A stretch of 64,000 nt of DNA. It comes from an uncultured Tolumonas sp. (GTDB taxonomy: Bacteria > Pseudomonadota > Gammaproteobacteria > Enterobacterales > Aeromonadaceae). Under the pieces are notes generated by a model that was given only the letters and a program-made list of their open reading frames with translations, was not told the origin of the DNA and did no database searches. Shown here piece after piece: positions 29,044-37,769 of the stretch. Within the stretch, counting starts at the first letter, position 1; each line of letters starts with the position of its first letter. A program made the position numbers and the translations under genes. The stretch lies in assembly GCF_963676665.1 (NCBI RefSeq), contig NZ_OY781373.1, forward strand, positions 248,001 through 312,000, given 5' to 3'.

Positions 29044-29952
29044 ATGCGTTCTGGTTTTTATCGTCTGACCTTTTTGGCGGTTTCTGCCGCCCTTTCTTTT
29101 CCAATAACGTCTTTGGCAAGTGATTTAGCTAAACCCCGAATGCATGAAAAGCATGAATTTATGTCGTTCAGCTATTTTGGTTTAGGGGTCGATTCTATGA
29201 CCTATAAAGAGAGCACCAATGCTTATGGCATGGGGATCAATACCAAGTCTACTGCGTCGGTGCCCGTTCAGCGTTCAGGCGCTTATACCGCCATCAATGA
29301 TCAGTGGGGGTTTGGTATTTTCACGGTCAGTTCACTTTATGGTGAAGATAACCCTGAAAGCTGGAAAACAAAATCGTTTGGCACTGTTCAGACGAATGAT
29401 GTTTCGCTGAAGCGAACGGATGTCACTATCACAGGTGTTCGTCAAATAGGCGGCGGGAATTATTTCTCAGGCGGGTTTAATTACAGCGATTTCTCTTTTG
29501 TTCGTAGTAACTACAAAAAAACAGGTACCTACGATGCATTGGTAACGAGTGTGGGGGCTGACCCGACCAAAGCTGAAAATCAACCACCGAGTGGTTCGAC
29601 ATCGGAAGAGTCTTCTTCGCTCAATTTGATGCTGGGTTATGGTTACGATAATTACTTTAAATTTGAAAATGAAGGGCTACGCACCTTCGCGAGCATTCAG
29701 GCCGGTGTGCCTTTATATCGACGGGTAACTAATACTACCGTTGATCCTGTTTTAACCGACTTTTTTGCTTCTGGTTATAAAGCGCAGCTAGCTGCAGGGC
29801 TGGGTTGGCAATTCTCTGAAAAATTATCAGTTAATTACATTTCTGAATATAGCTACACCAAGCTGGGAGAAATGCAAGATGGCAATGTCATTATGCCAGA
29901 AAGCACGCTGAGCAATTGGAACAACAGTGTTATTGCATATTGGAATTTCTAA
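29044..29952 (+). CDS. Predicted outer-membrane beta-barrel protein, unknown function
   Basis: A 302-residue exported protein. The first 25 residues are a signal peptide (cleavage probably after SLAS). The mature part alternates polar and aromatic residues in strands (NYFSGGFNYSDFSFV; LMLGYGYDNYFKF) and ends in IAYWNF, the terminal phenylalanine pattern recognised by the BAM complex. It is therefore likely an outer-membrane barrel of about 12 strands, possibly a small transporter or adhesin. I do not recognise a named family. AAGG precedes the ATG. It is the first gene after the phased repeats and probably forms an operon with the lipoprotein 56 bp downstream. Confidence 0.7.
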   Translation: MRSGFYRLTFLAVSAALSFPITSLASDLAKPRMHEKHEFMSFSYFGLGVDSMTYKESTNAYGMGINTKSTASVPVQRSGAYTAINDQWGFGIFTVSSLYGEDNPESWKTKSFGTVQTNDVSLKRTDVTITGVRQIGGGNYFSGGFNYSDFSFVRSNYKKTGTYDALVTSVGADPTKAENQPPSGSTSEESSSLNLMLGYGYDNYFKFENEGLRTFASIQAGVPLYRRVTNTTVDPVLTDFFASGYKAQLAAGLGWQFSEKLSVNYISEYSYTKLGEMQDGNVIMPESTLSNWNNSVIAYWNF

Positions 29953-30008
29953 TCAGCAACCGGTTGTGCTTGCTAAAAAATCAAGTTGGATAAAACTGGG
30001 AGAGACTC

Positions 30009-31925
30009 ATGAAATTTAGAAAATTAATGTTAGCGTCTGCGATTTCGTCAGCATTATTACTGGCTGGGTGTGGTGGTGCGGGTTCAGATAGCGAAAGTAA
30101 TTCACGTTCTGGCTCTAATTCAGGGGCAACCGCGGGTACAACTTTCTCGTTAACGGGGGTGGTTGTTAAAGGTGTAGTTAAAAACGGCGTGGTGACCGCG
30201 TATGAGCTCGTTAATGGTGCATGGGTGGCTCGCGGTTCGGCGACTACGGACGCCTCTGGTGCTTACGCTATTTCAGTGCCCGCTTCAACCTATAAGGGCG
30301 GCATTGTTAAAATAGCGCTGACATCAAATGCGGCTACACAAATGAAATGCGAACTGTCTGCTTGTGGTTCTGCCGCATTTGGTGAGTTTTATTCGGCACC
30401 TTCTACCACTTTAGAAACATTAGTTTCTAGTACTAATATCGCCGCCTCTGGTATCAGTAATATTCCAATTACACCTTACACCAATTTAGTGGCAGGCCGT
30501 ATTAACGCATTGGTAAAAGAAGAGGGTAGTGCGAGCCAAACGGATGTTGCTGGCATTGCCGCGGCTGTACGCTCAGTGGTTGGCTTTGAGCCATTAACAA
30601 CTAAAGCCGTTGATATTACCAATAGTGCTGCATTTAATGCGGCGTCTACATTAGAACAAACAGCAGCCATTATGTCAGCAGCGGTAGCTGAATTGGCCAA
30701 AACCAGCAGCCAAGATGTATCGAGTCTTGTCAGCAATATGGCGGCAGCCTACGCGGATGGCATCTTTAATGAATCTGACACTTTCCAGCTCGGCACATTG
30801 GTGCAGCAATGGAATGACGTGCAGCATGATGCTTCAGTAAGTTCGGTGATTAGCTCGGCATCTGCGGCAGTTGCTGCGGTTGATACGCAAGTTCAAACAG
30901 TAACCACCGAATTGGCTGATGGCTCTTATACACCTACACCATCAGCCGATTTGGCGACCTATATTAGTGATTTATCAGATTTTTATATCGTAGGTGGTGA
31001 CCATCATTTGTGGCTGGATTATTTAGTTGCTTCAGGTTCTCATCAATACACATTTGCGGATAAAAGGGAATTAACATCAACCAGCCTTTATACTCTTGAG
31101 TCAGATTATCAGCGTTATGTTTTAACTACCAGCGGTTGGACATTATTAGGTGATCCTGATTCAGTTATGTTGACACCTAATACGGCAACCGGTCAGATAA
31201 ATGGTGTTGATAATATGGGCTCATTCACCATGAGTGGTTCATGCGCTGATATATCCAACACTACATTTTCTTCTCAACTCTCAGCACTTAAGAATTACTC
31301 GTCATCCTCTTCTTCTGTTGATGTTAACACCACATTCCCTTCGGGTTCTTATAGTTGTGCTGTCACGAACAACAGCAATGAGCCTGAAATTTCTATTCCA
31401 ATTTGGGATAACGGCACCAATAGTGTCTCTATGTCAGGGGTAGGACAAGTCACTACTTTGTCTGAGTTATTTACTACAACTGTTCCTGTTGATGGGGCTA
31501 GCTCTATCAGCAATGGCATTTATGTCAATAATGGTTATCAACTGGTGTTAGTGGGTGATTCATCTGCTTCACAAGGGCAAGCTTTGTTAATGAACTATGA
31601 TAGCGCTGCAGGGAGTTATAGCGTTGTTGCTGATGTGGCTAACAATGGCTGGGTAAAAGAAACCACCAACGGTGTCACTATCATTCGTATTGCTGATGCA
31701 ATTCGCTCTTACATAACAGATGACATCCATGATGGATTATATGGTTATACAGAATATGACGGCCGTGTTCAGCAGGTGAATTATTACATGAATACGAATG
31801 AGCCAATGATATTCATGAATAAAACCGCTTATGACGCCATTATGGCTGGCCATGCATTAGATACCGATGGTGATGGTTATGCTGATACGGCGGATGCTGC
31901 ACCGACTGACCCTGCGGTTCATTAA
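30009..31925 (+). CDS. Large predicted lipoprotein with calcium-binding-type tail
   Basis: A 638-residue lipoprotein: MKFRKLMLASAISSALLLAG followed directly by the lipobox cysteine, then a Ser/Gly/Asn-rich linker (about 22-45). The region after the linker (VVVKGVVKNGVVTAYELVNGAWV) resembles a carboxypeptidase-regulatory-like or Ig-like fold and is followed by a long helical stretch. The C-terminus DTDGDGYADTADAAPTDP is a thrombospondin type-3-like aspartate repeat that usually binds calcium. Its signal peptide is nearly identical to that of the lipoprotein at 33658. It lies between two outer-membrane barrel genes and is probably surface- or periplasm-exposed. GGGAGAGA precedes the ATG. Confidence 0.75.
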   Translation: MKFRKLMLASAISSALLLAGCGGAGSDSESNSRSGSNSGATAGTTFSLTGVVVKGVVKNGVVTAYELVNGAWVARGSATTDASGAYAISVPASTYKGGIVKIALTSNAATQMKCELSACGSAAFGEFYSAPSTTLETLVSSTNIAASGISNIPITPYTNLVAGRINALVKEEGSASQTDVAGIAAAVRSVVGFEPLTTKAVDITNSAAFNAASTLEQTAAIMSAAVAELAKTSSQDVSSLVSNMAAAYADGIFNESDTFQLGTLVQQWNDVQHDASVSSVISSASAAVAAVDTQVQTVTTELADGSYTPTPSADLATYISDLSDFYIVGGDHHLWLDYLVASGSHQYTFADKRELTSTSLYTLESDYQRYVLTTSGWTLLGDPDSVMLTPNTATGQINGVDNMGSFTMSGSCADISNTTFSSQLSALKNYSSSSSSVDVNTTFPSGSYSCAVTNNSNEPEISIPIWDNGTNSVSMSGVGQVTTLSELFTTTVPVDGASSISNGIYVNNGYQLVLVGDSSASQGQALLMNYDSAAGSYSVVADVANNGWVKETTNGVTIIRIADAIRSYITDDIHDGLYGYTEYDGRVQQVNYYMNTNEPMIFMNKTAYDAIMAGHALDTDGDGYADTADAAPTDPAVH

Positions 31926-31939
31926 TAAACTGCTTTGCG

Positions 31940-31964
31940 GGAGGGCTAAGCCCTCCTGTTTTTT
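31940..31964 (+). terminator. Terminator or attenuator between lipoprotein and TraF_2 genes
   Basis: GGAGGGC (31940-31946) pairs with GCCCTCC (31950-31956) across a TAA loop and is followed by TGTTTTTT. It lies only 35 bp before the next start, so it may reduce rather than stop read-through. Confidence 0.75.
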
Positions 31965-31998
31965 ACCGAAAAAATATTTAAATTAAAGGATTAAAAGA

Positions 31999-33261
31999 AT
32001 GAATAAATCGCTGCTTTTTATTGCGCTGGCTGCCGTGGCTGGTTCAGCATTTTCTGCACCATATACGTTTAACGCGCGCCAGGATGCAATGGGTGGTGCG
32101 GGTGTGACCAGTGCAAACTATTTAGCTGCCCCATTTTATAACCCGGCATTATTAGCCAATTATGGTGAGACCGATGATTTTGGTATTTTATTGCCAGTAG
32201 TCGGTGTTGAGGTTTTTGATAAAGGCGATTTAGTTAATAAAGCCAGTGATTTATCTGATGATTACGACAGTTATCAAAATTTATATCAAGACCTGTCGAA
32301 TGGGAACAATGTTAATGCAGACTCTGCTAATCGATTTAATACCTTAAGTCAGAAAGTAAAAGGTGAGTTGACTGATTTACAAGGTGCGACTGGCTTTGCT
32401 AAAGCCGGTGCGGGTTTGGCGGTTGCGTTACCGTCTTCCGTTCTTTCATCTGCAGTATTTGTGAATGGCTATGCTGATGTTATGGCATTTTCAGATGTAA
32501 ATATGAACGATATTAAAGATGTAACAGAAATTGTTAATGGTCAAACAATTATTGTTAGCATTCCTACCGATGAAAACAACCTGTCATCACAAGTCGTTGC
32601 ATTGGGTGCATCTGTTACTGATTTTGGTTTAAGTTTGGCTCGCTCATTTGATTATAACGACATTAAATGGTCGGTAGGTGCCAGTCCAAAAATTCAACGC
32701 ATCGATATGATTAATTATGTTGCTGCGGCTACTACTGATTTTGATAACTTTGATTCTGACCAATATACAGAAAATAAAACCACATTTAACCTAGATAGTG
32801 GCGTAACGGCGGAATGGAAAAATGGTTTGATGGCTGGCTTGGCTGTTAAAAACATGTTTAAACAAGAAATATCTAAACAGGTTAACGGTGTCAATGCGAC
32901 CTATGAATTATCACCCGTGCCAACAGCCTCAGTCGCTTATAAAGCCCTTGGTATGTTTACTGTAACTGGTGATGTTGATTTATTAGCACAAAAACGTTTC
33001 TCTGCACTAACAGGCACAAATAATACCTTTAATGCGGGTGATGATGATCTGCAAATGGCCAGTGTGGGTGCGGAATTTGATCTGTTCCATTGGGCGCAAT
33101 TACGCGCGGGTTACCGTCATGATTTAAAAGGCACGCAAAGTGATGCCCTAACAGCTGGTTTTGGTTTATCACCGTTCGACACATTCCATTTCGATGTTGC
33201 TGGTATTTATGCAAGCAATAAAGAATTCGGCGCTGTTTTGCAAACGGCATTGACGTTCTGA
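31999..33261 (+). CDS. TraF_2-type outer-membrane beta-barrel protein
   Basis: A 420-residue exported protein with a clean signal peptide (MNKSLLFIALAAVAGSAFSA). The mature start, with ARQDAMGGAGVTSANYLAAPFYNPALLANY, is characteristic of the family named conjugal transfer protein TraF (TraF_2), which resembles FadL-type barrels. The name is historical and no conjugation gene is nearby. The C-terminal part carries strand patterns (WAQLRAGYRHDLKG; FGLSPFDTFHFDVAGIYAS) and ends in LTF. It is likely an outer-membrane barrel; its cargo is unknown. It follows the barrel and lipoprotein genes on the same strand and is closed by a strong terminator. Confidence 0.8.
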   Translation: MNKSLLFIALAAVAGSAFSAPYTFNARQDAMGGAGVTSANYLAAPFYNPALLANYGETDDFGILLPVVGVEVFDKGDLVNKASDLSDDYDSYQNLYQDLSNGNNVNADSANRFNTLSQKVKGELTDLQGATGFAKAGAGLAVALPSSVLSSAVFVNGYADVMAFSDVNMNDIKDVTEIVNGQTIIVSIPTDENNLSSQVVALGASVTDFGLSLARSFDYNDIKWSVGASPKIQRIDMINYVAAATTDFDNFDSDQYTENKTTFNLDSGVTAEWKNGLMAGLAVKNMFKQEISKQVNGVNATYELSPVPTASVAYKALGMFTVTGDVDLLAQKRFSALTGTNNTFNAGDDDLQMASVGAEFDLFHWAQLRAGYRHDLKGTQSDALTAGFGLSPFDTFHFDVAGIYASNKEFGAVLQTALTF

Positions 33262-33270
33262 TTTTAAATA

Positions 33271-33301
33271 AAGAGGTCGTAATCTTACGGCTTCTTTTTT
33301 T
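33271..33301 (+). terminator. Terminator after the TraF_2 gene
   Basis: AAGAGGTCGTAA (33271-33282) pairs with TTACGGCTTCTT (33285-33296) with two G-U pairs, followed by a T7 run. Confidence 0.85.
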
Positions 33302-33455
33302 ATTTTATTCATTAGCTAAGAACGGAATCTTGTTATTCAACGATTTTTGGTGTTTTAGGTAACATCATTAATAGCAGTATTTATTTTTTGATGAATTAGT
33401 CACAGGGACTTCAAACATTATCACGCAGTTTATCGCAGTGAAAATTTATATATCT

Positions 33456-33500
33456 TTGTGCTTCTGTGCCAATTACTTGTACTTTCATGCCAATGTATTG
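33456..33500 (+). promoter_or_regulatory. Two 21-bp-phased direct repeats, candidate AraC-type operator (copy B)
   Basis: TTGTGCTTCTGTGCCAATTA starts at 33456 and TTGTACTTTCATGCCAATGT at 33477, again 21 bp apart with a third TTG at 33498. With the copies at 28891 and 28912 they share TTG, a central CTYTC-like block and TGCCAA/CGCCAA. The sequence after the repeats is also similar in both places (TATTGTTTTT, then TAGCAGGGT), so two whole promoters appear related by duplication. Confidence 0.68.
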
Positions 33501-33657
33501 TTTTTGAATATAAAAAGTAGCAGGGTAAACAGAGGGAAGATTTTAATTTTTTACCAACGTGAAGAATAGCCAAGAGCCTAAAGATCTATTGTAAGCGTGA
33601 TCGATTATCTACCGCTAATTGCTCAAGTTAAGATGAATAAGACAGGGAGAGACTCTA

Positions 33658-34221
33658 ATGAAATTTAGAAAATTGATATTGGCTTCGGCAATATCATCAG
33701 CGTTATTACTGACAGGATGTGGTGGTGAAGACGCAACAGATACATCGTCAGATAGTACGAGTAATTCGACACAACCGACTACATCGTCAGATAGTGCGAA
33801 TAATTCGACTCAACCAGTTACGCCATCACAGCCAGAATATATTGCAAATTTGCCTGCTGAACCTGATGAAACAGCAGCAGCAAGCACCATAACTGGCATT
33901 GATACTAATCAAAACAATGTAAGGGATGAAGTTGAAGTAACTTTGGCTAATATCGCAGACAATCAAGAAAATTTTAACAATTCCATGCTGTTAGCCAAGA
34001 GCATGCAATCTATTCTTACCTCTCCCCCTGCAACGCAAGGTGATGCGCAAAAAAAATTATTAGAGATGTATTGTATCGAGCAGTCATCTTCCGGTATCGA
34101 TACCGATATTATTACCGCGCTGACATTTGATACTGCTGAGAGGAATACTATTTATAAAAACTTTGAAGCCTCAATGGCTGGGACAATAACATATGAGGAT
34201 GAACTCACATGCGCACAATAA
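33658..34221 (+). CDS. Small lipoprotein with duplicated signal peptide and 13-residue tandem repeat
   Basis: A 187-residue lipoprotein. Its signal MKFRKLILASAISSALLLTG plus the lipobox Cys differs at only two positions from that of the 638-residue lipoprotein upstream, and the ribosome binding region is also the same. A 39-bp tandem repeat (33742-33780 and 33781-33819) encodes TSSDSTSNSTQPT and TSSDSANNSTQPV in the linker. The mature domain has DTNQNNVRDEVE, which resembles a calcium-binding EF/dockerin loop, followed by helices and two cysteines (EMYCIEQ; LTCAQ). It overlaps the next gene by 13 bp, so the two products probably work together. No named family recognised. Confidence 0.75.
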   Translation: MKFRKLILASAISSALLLTGCGGEDATDTSSDSTSNSTQPTTSSDSANNSTQPVTPSQPEYIANLPAEPDETAAASTITGIDTNQNNVRDEVEVTLANIADNQENFNNSMLLAKSMQSILTSPPATQGDAQKKLLEMYCIEQSSSGIDTDIITALTFDTAERNTIYKNFEASMAGTITYEDELTCAQ

Positions 34222-35753
34222 TCCATATACTTTCTTTTATATTATTGTTCATCAGTTTTAAATCGTTTTCTGATGAAAAAACGGAAACGAGCTACATACC
34301 GACAGTGTATTGTAATAAATCGTTGGGTGAAAATCCAAGATTCAGTCCTAATGGAGTTGATGTCATATACATAAATGGGATTGATAATACAGCTACTGAA
34401 TCGTTAAATGGTATGATCTCACTCAAAAGGAAAGTTGTTGATGCTTTAGTTCCTAGTACATCAGAAAAGATACAAGTTTTTAATATTTACAATCCAACAT
34501 CTGGATTAAAAATTGATGCTCAAGAATTAAGGGATCAGGCTCAAGCTGAGGAAGAGGCTGCTGAATTTACAAGAGACTACATAAAGGATATACAATCTAA
34601 ACATCCAAAGATTGGTGCCGCCACTACGGCTCGATTAGAGAGAATCATCTTCAGCGAGCATTTGCGAAACATTATCACTAGGGATTTTCTTTATTCAAAA
34701 AAATGGTTTGAAATAAAGCAAGATGGATCTATACAAGATGTTAATGGTTCTACAGATAGTGAGAATATTGGTCCTACAGTTTTAAAGATAGTCGCAGCTA
34801 TTGAAGAGAGGGTTTTATCTGGTAGACGGGTTATTGTGGTGGCACATTCACAAGGTAATTTTTTTGTTGAAGCAGCATATGCTATTTTAAAAAATAAATT
34901 ATCACAAGAACAGTTGAATAGCTTGCAGTTCGTAGGGGTTGCTGTTGTATCGGCCACAACACCAAATAATAAATGGATTACAATAAGTCAAGACCACACC
35001 GTGTATTGGGGGCAAGGGGAAAATGCTTTTACATCAGGCAACATATATGCATACCCATTAGGTACATATAATTCACCAAAAGGAAATTTTGATGCTGTAT
35101 CTTATTATCCATCCATGGAAAAAAATCCAGAACCAAGCTCATTAAATATTTATAAATGGGATATTCTGTCTCACAACTTCATAAAAATTTATTTAAATGA
35201 CAATGTTGTTTTAAATAATGATCATTCTGTTTCAACGCTGATTTATATACGTGAATTAGTCAGGCAGGCTTTGCTAGATACGATCTCATCAACCCCAGTA
35301 ATATCTTTGAGTCCTATTTCTGCTACATTGTCATGGGTTAATGCTGGTCATACGGATATGGATCTGCATGTTATTGAATGGCTAGATGGGAATGTTCAAC
35401 ATGTTTATTATGATAATAAAATGGGAGTGTTAGGTTATCTTGACTTAGATGATACCAATGGGCCAGGACCTGAGCACTATTATTATAATGTAGATAATTC
35501 GTCGTCTAATATATGTGCATCACTGTATGGAAAAAGATTATCTTTCTATGTCCATCCATATGCATTTAATGCCGAACATGCCGATGAGCCTGTTGCATTA
35601 AATCTTAAAATTGGATCTTCAATATATTCAAAATCTATTTTGCTAAATCAGTCTGATAGAAGCCTGAAATCACCAGATGGAATATTATCTGGGCCTCACT
35701 TTTTTGATGTTAGTTTTGATTATTCAGGAAACTATACTGTAACGACCTATTAA
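34209..35753 (+). CDS. Exported alpha/beta-hydrolase-like protein with YfaP-type C-terminal domain
   Basis: A 514-residue protein with a signal peptide (first 21 residues, ending SFKSFS). The central part contains VIVVAHSQGNFF near residue 213-224, a nucleophile-elbow-like AHSQG after a beta strand, which points to a lipase/esterase fold; upstream, VDVIYINGID near residue 49 fits a first strand and oxyanion-hole region. The C-terminal 150 residues hold TDMDLHVIEW, YYDN, GYLDLDDTNGPGPEHYYY, a pattern of the YfaP/DUF2135 beta-sandwich. Catalytic Asp and His candidates are not certain. The start overlaps the upstream lipoprotein gene by 13 bp; GAGG lies 10 nt before the ATG. Base composition is clearly AT-rich compared with core genes. 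Confidence 0.7.
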   Translation: MRTIIHILSFILLFISFKSFSDEKTETSYIPTVYCNKSLGENPRFSPNGVDVIYINGIDNTATESLNGMISLKRKVVDALVPSTSEKIQVFNIYNPTSGLKIDAQELRDQAQAEEEAAEFTRDYIKDIQSKHPKIGAATTARLERIIFSEHLRNIITRDFLYSKKWFEIKQDGSIQDVNGSTDSENIGPTVLKIVAAIEERVLSGRRVIVVAHSQGNFFVEAAYAILKNKLSQEQLNSLQFVGVAVVSATTPNNKWITISQDHTVYWGQGENAFTSGNIYAYPLGTYNSPKGNFDAVSYYPSMEKNPEPSSLNIYKWDILSHNFIKIYLNDNVVLNNDHSVSTLIYIRELVRQALLDTISSTPVISLSPISATLSWVNAGHTDMDLHVIEWLDGNVQHVYYDNKMGVLGYLDLDDTNGPGPEHYYYNVDNSSSNICASLYGKRLSFYVHPYAFNAEHADEPVALNLKIGSSIYSKSILLNQSDRSLKSPDGILSGPHFFDVSFDYSGNYTVTTY

Positions 35754-35758
35754 TGATT

Positions 35759-35790
35759 AAGTCAGTGCATATTATGTGCGCTGACTTTTG
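35759..35790 (+). terminator. Terminator after the hydrolase gene
   Basis: AAGTCAG (35759-35765) pairs with CTGACTT (35781-35787), the stem extended inward by GCA and TGC, with a short T run. Confidence 0.6.
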
Positions 35791-35852
35791 AATTTAGAGT
35801 GCAAAGGGGATTTTATAAAATAGTCTATAATTTGTTTATGGATAGTGCCAAA

Positions 35853-36248
35853 ATGAATAAATTAACAATCAGTATCAGCCTTTTTGCTTTTTCTTATGCA
35901 TCATCAATTACAGCGATTGATTTTGATAAAGTCATCGAAAAAGGGAAAACGACGAACAGTGCCGTTGTTAGTGTGAGAGGTGATGGCCGAAAAGCGGCAG
36001 AACAAGCTTCAGAAAGCATAAATCAGTTTAGAAATGATGATGAAGAGAGGCATACAGTACAAAAATATCCTTGGAGAAAAATTAATTTTACAGAAGTATC
36101 ATCAGGGTTTTATCAAAATACGATTGATTGTGGTTTTACATATAGCGTTATTGTCTCTATAGGTCAAAATGATCAAGGCACATATTTCTATGATGGCCGT
36201 ATGTATAATGATTTGTCTGATGCTGTAAGAACTGCATGTTCAAAATAA
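35853..36248 (+). CDS. Small exported protein, unknown function
   Basis: A frame opens at GTG 35799, but the ATG at 35853 begins a good signal peptide (MNKLTISISLFAFSYASSIT), so I place the start there, giving 131 residues. The mature part of about 110 residues is polar, with two cysteines (IDCGF and RTACSK near the end) that could form a disulfide in the periplasm. No known family recognised. It follows a terminator and precedes a lipoprotein gene by about 20 bp, so those two probably form a unit. Confidence 0.6.
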   Translation: MNKLTISISLFAFSYASSITAIDFDKVIEKGKTTNSAVVSVRGDGRKAAEQASESINQFRNDDEERHTVQKYPWRKINFTEVSSGFYQNTIDCGFTYSVIVSIGQNDQGTYFYDGRMYNDLSDAVRTACSK

Positions 36249-36267
36249 AATATAGGTGGGGATTGCT

Positions 36268-37656
36268 ATGTCTGTTAACCAAAAGGGTAAGTTTTCTAAT
36301 ATAATAACGCTGGGAATAATATCTATATTGGTATCTTCTGTATTGTCTGCTTGTTCATCGGCACCAGGGGCATCAATTAGTAAAACTCAAGAAATTGATA
36401 AATCATCGGAGTATTTATCTTATACGCGAACCAATACGGAATTTATTGGTTTTGATATTGCAGATGGAAGTTTGCACAATGTCCATGTTATGGATGGAAA
36501 TAAAGGTCAAATAGAAGATGCTGCAGATAAGATGCACCAGAATAATTATGGTAAAAAAAGAATTTATAGTGATTGCATAATTGTAAGATTAAATGCTTAT
36601 GCTCCATGTACTAATCTGCACGATGATAGAAGACAAATATCAGTATTTAATAAAAGAGAATATGCTGGAAATCTGGTGACGAGCACCTTAGCACTTGGTG
36701 TTTCACCTGTTTTTATTGTTGCTGATACATTGAAAGCTGGGAGTGATGAGGTCCCTTACGAGACAACGTCACATTTAATGAATACACAAACTAATTTAGT
36801 TACTGATAATGATGTAGTCTATTCGATAGGGCGAATAGTTGTCGCTAATAGGTTAGAGCAAATAAAGCAAGAAGCCGCAGCTATTGAGAATGCTGATTCA
36901 ATGCTTAAAGTGAGAAATTTTACGACTAAATATCCTGGATACCCTAAAAATACCATTTTTGTTAGAAATTTGATGAATAAAAAAATAGCTGAAAATGATA
37001 TATCGGCTATTGTCGCCATTGTCAATCAGCTACCGGAATATGCTTCTAAAACGGATGCAGTGAGTTGGCTACGAACATTGAACACCTTTGAGGGCTACAA
37101 ATCTGCTTTTGACCTGACTGGAGCAATGGAAGATGCTAAATCGGCAAATAATGTGGCTAAAACTCACAGTGACCGTGTTGAATTAGAGCATATGGCACTG
37201 ACATTGATGGGCCGCAACAAAGTGAAAGCATTTGCCCTCTCTTCTGGTGATTTAGATCAATCATCAACATCTCATTCCGAAGGTGGTGGATTTTTCTTAA
37301 AAGGTGCAGAAACGGCTTCAAATACCTTTTCCATTAATATGCGCTTACTCAATAACAAAGAGGTACTTGATCTGAAAGATGGCGATTATAAAGTGAAGGT
37401 TAAAGTAAAATTAAGCATTCCTGTGCATTTCCGCCGCGCCAGCCGATGGGTTGGTAATGCCGATGAGCATAAGAATGACGAATATACCAAAGAGATAACC
37501 ATTGCATATAACTCTAATTCTCTCCATGTTGAGCAGGTCAACTTTGATGGTGTTCGCACTGCATATAAAGATCGAGGAATTATGGGGGGAACAACTGAGG
37601 TTCAAATGGTTGGCGATCCGATCGTGGTCGCAGAAGTTATCGATATAACCTATTAA
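36268..37656 (+). CDS. Predicted lipoprotein, unknown function
   Basis: About 462 residues from ATG 36268 (a GTG lies at 36256; a G-rich stretch just before the ATG supports the later start). A hydrophobic signal ends in the lipobox LSAC near residue 29. The mature protein has a Ser-rich start, mixed alpha/beta composition, a helical middle (about 200-330) and a beta-rich C-terminal domain with YKVKVKVKLSIPVHF. I recognise no named family. It probably anchors in the outer or inner membrane facing the periplasm. It belongs to the same AT-rich block as its neighbours and is followed by a weak hairpin (GGCCC at about 37691 with GGGCC at about 37709). Confidence 0.65.
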   Translation: MSVNQKGKFSNIITLGIISILVSSVLSACSSAPGASISKTQEIDKSSEYLSYTRTNTEFIGFDIADGSLHNVHVMDGNKGQIEDAADKMHQNNYGKKRIYSDCIIVRLNAYAPCTNLHDDRRQISVFNKREYAGNLVTSTLALGVSPVFIVADTLKAGSDEVPYETTSHLMNTQTNLVTDNDVVYSIGRIVVANRLEQIKQEAAAIENADSMLKVRNFTTKYPGYPKNTIFVRNLMNKKIAENDISAIVAIVNQLPEYASKTDAVSWLRTLNTFEGYKSAFDLTGAMEDAKSANNVAKTHSDRVELEHMALTLMGRNKVKAFALSSGDLDQSSTSHSEGGGFFLKGAETASNTFSINMRLLNNKEVLDLKDGDYKVKVKVKLSIPVHFRRASRWVGNADEHKNDEYTKEITIAYNSNSLHVEQVNFDGVRTAYKDRGIMGGTTEVQMVGDPIVVAEVIDITY

Positions 37657-37769
37657 TGTTTTAATAAATTAGAATCTCTGAAATTAAGCGGCCCACTTTG
37701 TTAAGAGCGGGCCAACTATAATCATCGTGAGTTGTTTTAAAGGCATCATTTTCACTAGAGGTTTTTACT

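Larger units (their letters stand above)
33262..33657. other. 396-bp intergenic region with terminator and second phased-repeat promoter
   Basis: The gap begins with the terminator above and then holds AT-rich DNA, the second copy of the phased direct repeats (33456-33497), a matching downstream block (TAGCAGGGTAAACA near 33518) and GGGAGAGACT just before the next start. I see no RNA gene in it. Confidence 0.6.

Noticed and set aside
31999-33261. Evidence of conjugation from the name TraF
   Set aside because: The TraF_2 family name is historical. No relaxase, coupling protein, pilus assembly gene or oriT-like sequence is nearby, and the protein has the barrel and signal features of an outer-membrane protein.
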